This document shows positions 61,588 through 63,304 of a DNA stretch of 63,304 nucleotides, in pieces. A model generated the notes under the pieces. The model searched no databases and was not told the DNA's origin. It saw nothing but the letters and a program-made list of their open reading frames with translations. Both the position numbers and the translations under genes were made by a program. The DNA comes from Chitinophagales bacterium 33-2 (GTDB taxonomy: Bacteria; Bacteroidota; Bacteroidia; Chitinophagales; Chitinophagaceae), in NCBI GenBank assembly GCA_002050435.1, contig MWYV01000002.1, forward strand, positions 1 to 63,304, in the 5' to 3' direction. Positions within the stretch are counted from its first letter, which is position 1. The number at the start of each line of letters is the position of its first letter.

Positions 61588-62859
61588 ATGCACCAACCCA
61601 TGAATGAATCTTTTGAGCAGATATTAAATGCTGCCAGGCACCATGTGACGGATATTTATAATAATCACAAGGATAGCAAATTTGTGTTTCACAGCATGGA
61701 GCATACGGAGGATGTAGCTGAAGGTAGCAGTATGATGGCAGATTATCATAAACTTAATGATGAAGACAGGTTTGTGTTGATGGTCGCTGCCTGGTTTCAT
61801 GATACAGGCTATACCGCCGGCCGTGCCGAAGGCCATGAGGATGTGAGTGTTACTTATATGAATGAGTTTATTGCCCATCACCAGGTGGACGATGTGCTGG
61901 TGCAAAGAATTACTTCATCCATCCAGGCTACAAAAATGCCGCAGTCGCCCATAACACTTGTAGAAAAAATACTTTGTGATGCAGATCTGAGGCACCTTTC
62001 AACACCTGATTTTCAAGCGAAGAACCAACTGTTAAAGCAGGAAAGAGAAAATTTATTAGGTAGCAAGATCTCTAAAAAAGAATGGCGGAACAACAACGTC
62101 CATTTTCTTTCCGTGCATAAATATTTTACAGATTTTGGCCAGCAGTTTCTTGAACCCCGCAAACAGGAGAACCTGGCTTCCATTTCAAAAAAGACCGACA
62201 AACAGGAAACTGTAAAACTGGAAAAGCAGGAAGCCTTTCCTTATTCCTTTGAAACAGAAAAAGCCAGTCAAGTATCCAAAGATGCAAAAAACGCTGAAAG
62301 AGGTGTGCAAACCATGTTTCGCACCACTTCAAGAAATCATCTTGAACTCAGTTCAATGGCAGACAGCAAATCACACATCCTGATATCGGTGAGTTCCATC
62401 ATCATTACAGTTACGCTTTCCTTTTTTGTTTCCAGACTGGCTTATTACCCGCAATATATCATTCCTACCAGTTTGCTCATCATCACCTGCCTTGCTTCTG
62501 TAACCTTTGCCATTCTTGCAACAAGGCCTTCTGTTTCAAAAGGAAAATTTACTGAAGAAGACATCAGAAATAAAAAAACCAACCTGCTGTTCTTTGGTAA
62601 TTTTCACCAGATGGAACTGAACGATTACCAGTGGGGTATGAACCAGATGATTATAGACAAAGAGTACCTCTATAATACCATGACCATGGATATTTATTTC
62701 CTGGGTGTAGTGCTTGCAAGGAAATATAAATTTCTGAGATATGCCTATACCATATTTATGTGGGGACTGATCATTTCTGTAATGGCGTTTGCATTTTTTG
62801 CCATAAGAACGGAAACACTTGAATCCACCACGCCGGCACCAGGTACAATTGATTATTGA
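61588..62859 (+). CDS. HD phosphohydrolase fused to Pycsar-effector (PycTM/DUF5706) membrane domain
   Basis: A 423-aa protein. Residues 1-200 are an HD domain: FHSMEHTEDVAEG (His39), MVAAWFHDTGYTAGRAEGHE (His71, Asp72), EKILCDADLRHLS (Asp131/133), so a metal phosphohydrolase fold with intact key residues. A Lys/Glu-rich linker (about 205-255) leads to the membrane part: ILISVSSIIITVTLSFFVSR, YIIPTSLLIITCLASVTFAI, a cytosolic loop with LFFGNFHQMELNDYQWGMNQ, and the last helix YTIFMWGLIISVMAFAFFAI. That C-terminal part matches the Pycsar effector family PycTM, which responds to cyclic pyrimidine nucleotides. No nucleotide cyclase gene lies nearby. A start at 61600 is equally possible. The role may be a housekeeping or immune nucleotide sensor. 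Confidence 0.82.
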   Translation: MHQPMNESFEQILNAARHHVTDIYNNHKDSKFVFHSMEHTEDVAEGSSMMADYHKLNDEDRFVLMVAAWFHDTGYTAGRAEGHEDVSVTYMNEFIAHHQVDDVLVQRITSSIQATKMPQSPITLVEKILCDADLRHLSTPDFQAKNQLLKQERENLLGSKISKKEWRNNNVHFLSVHKYFTDFGQQFLEPRKQENLASISKKTDKQETVKLEKQEAFPYSFETEKASQVSKDAKNAERGVQTMFRTTSRNHLELSSMADSKSHILISVSSIIITVTLSFFVSRLAYYPQYIIPTSLLIITCLASVTFAILATRPSVSKGKFTEEDIRNKKTNLLFFGNFHQMELNDYQWGMNQMIIDKEYLYNTMTMDIYFLGVVLARKYKFLRYAYTIFMWGLIISVMAFAFFAIRTETLESTTPAPGTIDY

Positions 62860-62882
62860 GAAAAATATGATGTACAGATTTG

Positions 62883-62926
62883 TCAATGGTCAATGGTCAA
62901 AAGTCAATGGTCAATGGTGAATCACT
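62883..62926. repeat. TCAATGGTCAATGG tandem repeat
   Basis: GTCAATGGTCAATGGTCAAA, then GTCAATGGTCAATGGTGAAT, are imperfect copies of a TCAATGG unit. The reverse complement equals the ACCATTGAC words at 97-132, so the same family stands at both ends of the window in opposite orientation. Confidence 0.7.
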
Positions 62927-62983
62927 GCTGTCCGATAAATAATCAAACATCAGTTTTAATTAATCGATTTTGCCTCAGGCCGG

Positions 62984-63002
62984 CGGGCATCGTACCTGCC
63001 CG
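62984..63002. repeat. CGGGCA / TGCCCG hairpin
   Basis: A perfect 6-bp stem (62984-62989 with 62997-63002) around TCGTACC, within GC-rich sequence that differs from its surroundings. Similar GCAGG/CGGGCA hairpins are dispersed in Bacteroidota genomes. Confidence 0.45.
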
Positions 63003-63054
63003 ACAAGCTTTTTGAGCGTTGCCGGAAGCCTTGCGAACAGGCAACAAAAAGGCC

Positions 63055-63116
63055 TCCCGCAGATTACGCAGATTTTCGCTGATTGGTTTTCTGCGTTCAT
63101 CAGCGTAACCTGTGGG
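63055..63116. repeat. Imperfect palindrome CCGCAGATTACGCAG type
   Basis: Left arm CCCGCAGATTACGCAGATTT and right arm CATCAGCGTAACCTGTGGG are imperfect complements, with the unit CGCAGATT / CAGCGTAA repeated. This wording (CGCAGATTACGCTGATTT and relatives) is a common dispersed palindromic element of this phylum. Confidence 0.6.
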
Positions 63117-63214
63117 CAACAAGAGGCAGGTACTGGTGTCAAATAGATCCAGGTTTCCTCATAAAATGAAATTCCAAGCCTAATCTTATAACATTTGGGT
63201 GGTTGTGTGCGCCT

Positions 63215-63265
63215 TATTGCTCCTGATTTTTCCTAAGAAATCTTTATACCTAAGGAGGAGCAATA
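63215..63265. repeat. 10-bp inverted repeat TATTGCTCCT
   Basis: TATTGCTCCT (63215-63224) and AGGAGCAATA (63256-63265) are perfect inverted copies with a 31-base spacer that itself contains CCTAAG twice. It may be the end of an element continuing outside the window, or a structured RNA; nothing further can be said. Confidence 0.35.
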
Positions 63266-63304
63266 CAGCGCGAAGAACGCTTGCACAATCAGATCGCATG
63301 AAGT

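Larger units (their letters stand above)
62860..63304. other. Gene-free right end with several repeat units
   Basis: No gene can be supported. The stretch holds four separate repeats, listed next: 62883-62926, 62984-63002, 63055-63116 and 63215-63265. It looks like a collecting point for dispersed palindromic elements. Confidence 0.5.

Noticed and set aside
62883-62926. Tandem TCAATGG units considered as a CRISPR array
   Set aside because: The units are about 7 bases without spacers, and no cas genes are present. It is a simple tandem repeat.

Overview
The window is AT-rich, gene-dense bacterial chromosome from a member of the Bacteroidota, most likely a Chitinophagaceae-like bacterium. Supporting evidence: several secreted proteins end in type IX secretion (T9SS) type A sorting domains; a GldA-type gliding ABC ATPase is present; exported lipoproteins are frequent; and several start codons are preceded by the Bacteroidota -7 promoter element TAnnTTTG. 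I see no rRNA, tRNA, CRISPR array, plasmid or phage module.

Layout. Positions 1-4940 carry a PQQ-type sugar dehydrogenase lipoprotein, a decayed REP-associated (RAYT/IS200-like) transposase with REP-like palindromes, a CPA1 Na+/H+ antiporter and an exported beta-carbonic anhydrase. Positions 5355-9771 form a co-directional block: WYL-domain regulator, RmuC, a Cas4-like/DEDD-exonuclease fusion (DUF2779) and an orphan receiver domain. Both sides of this block carry mobile-element or gene remnants. It is the best candidate here for an uncharacterised DNA-processing or defence module. Positions 9787-14720 hold gene remnants, a Calx-beta/T9SS protein and two large secreted proteins. Positions 15614-18732 are a YHS / beta-barrel / DM13 / YHS / ECF-sigma cluster. 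Two of its genes are broken by single-base homopolymer changes, and its anti-sigma gene is cut off at a rearrangement joint.

Positions 18944-30878, all on the minus strand, are a heavy-metal (probably copper/silver) resistance island. It encodes a CusA-like RND pump, a CusB-like adaptor with an unusual N-terminal fusion, a TolC-like outer-membrane protein, two Cys-rich heavy-metal-binding proteins, a Csp-type four-helix copper store, a DUF305 lipoprotein, a His-rich exported protein, PepSY, DUF2911 and NTF2-like proteins, and a small membrane protein. An IS256-family remnant sits inside it. In the model suggested by these families, periplasmic metal is bound by the small proteins and exported by the tripartite pump.

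Positions 31110-46061 are housekeeping and envelope genes: a PAS histidine kinase with a decayed PAS fragment beside it, an IGHMBP2-like helicase, a PRC-barrel protein, two L,D-transpeptidases, a second sugar dehydrogenase, a phosphoesterase, a double-OmpA-domain protein, an ECF sigma factor with a probable anti-sigma and a barrel protein, and an alpha/beta hydrolase. Positions 46322-50682 form a probable inorganic-carbon module (small membrane protein, SulP, beta-carbonic anhydrase, and a convergent SulP-STAS). Positions 50827-56997 carry gldA, enolase, a DivIC/FtsB-like protein, endonuclease III and a large GAF-like protein. Positions 57046-62859 hold a huge phosphoesterase/outer-membrane-barrel fusion with an SdiA-regulated-type lipoprotein, and divergently a soluble HD phosphohydrolase fused to a Pycsar-effector (PycTM/DUF5706) membrane domain without a visible cyclase.

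Small degenerate palindromic or tandem repeats of the type scattered through Bacteroidota genomes lie in many gaps; one family occurs at both window ends in opposite orientation.
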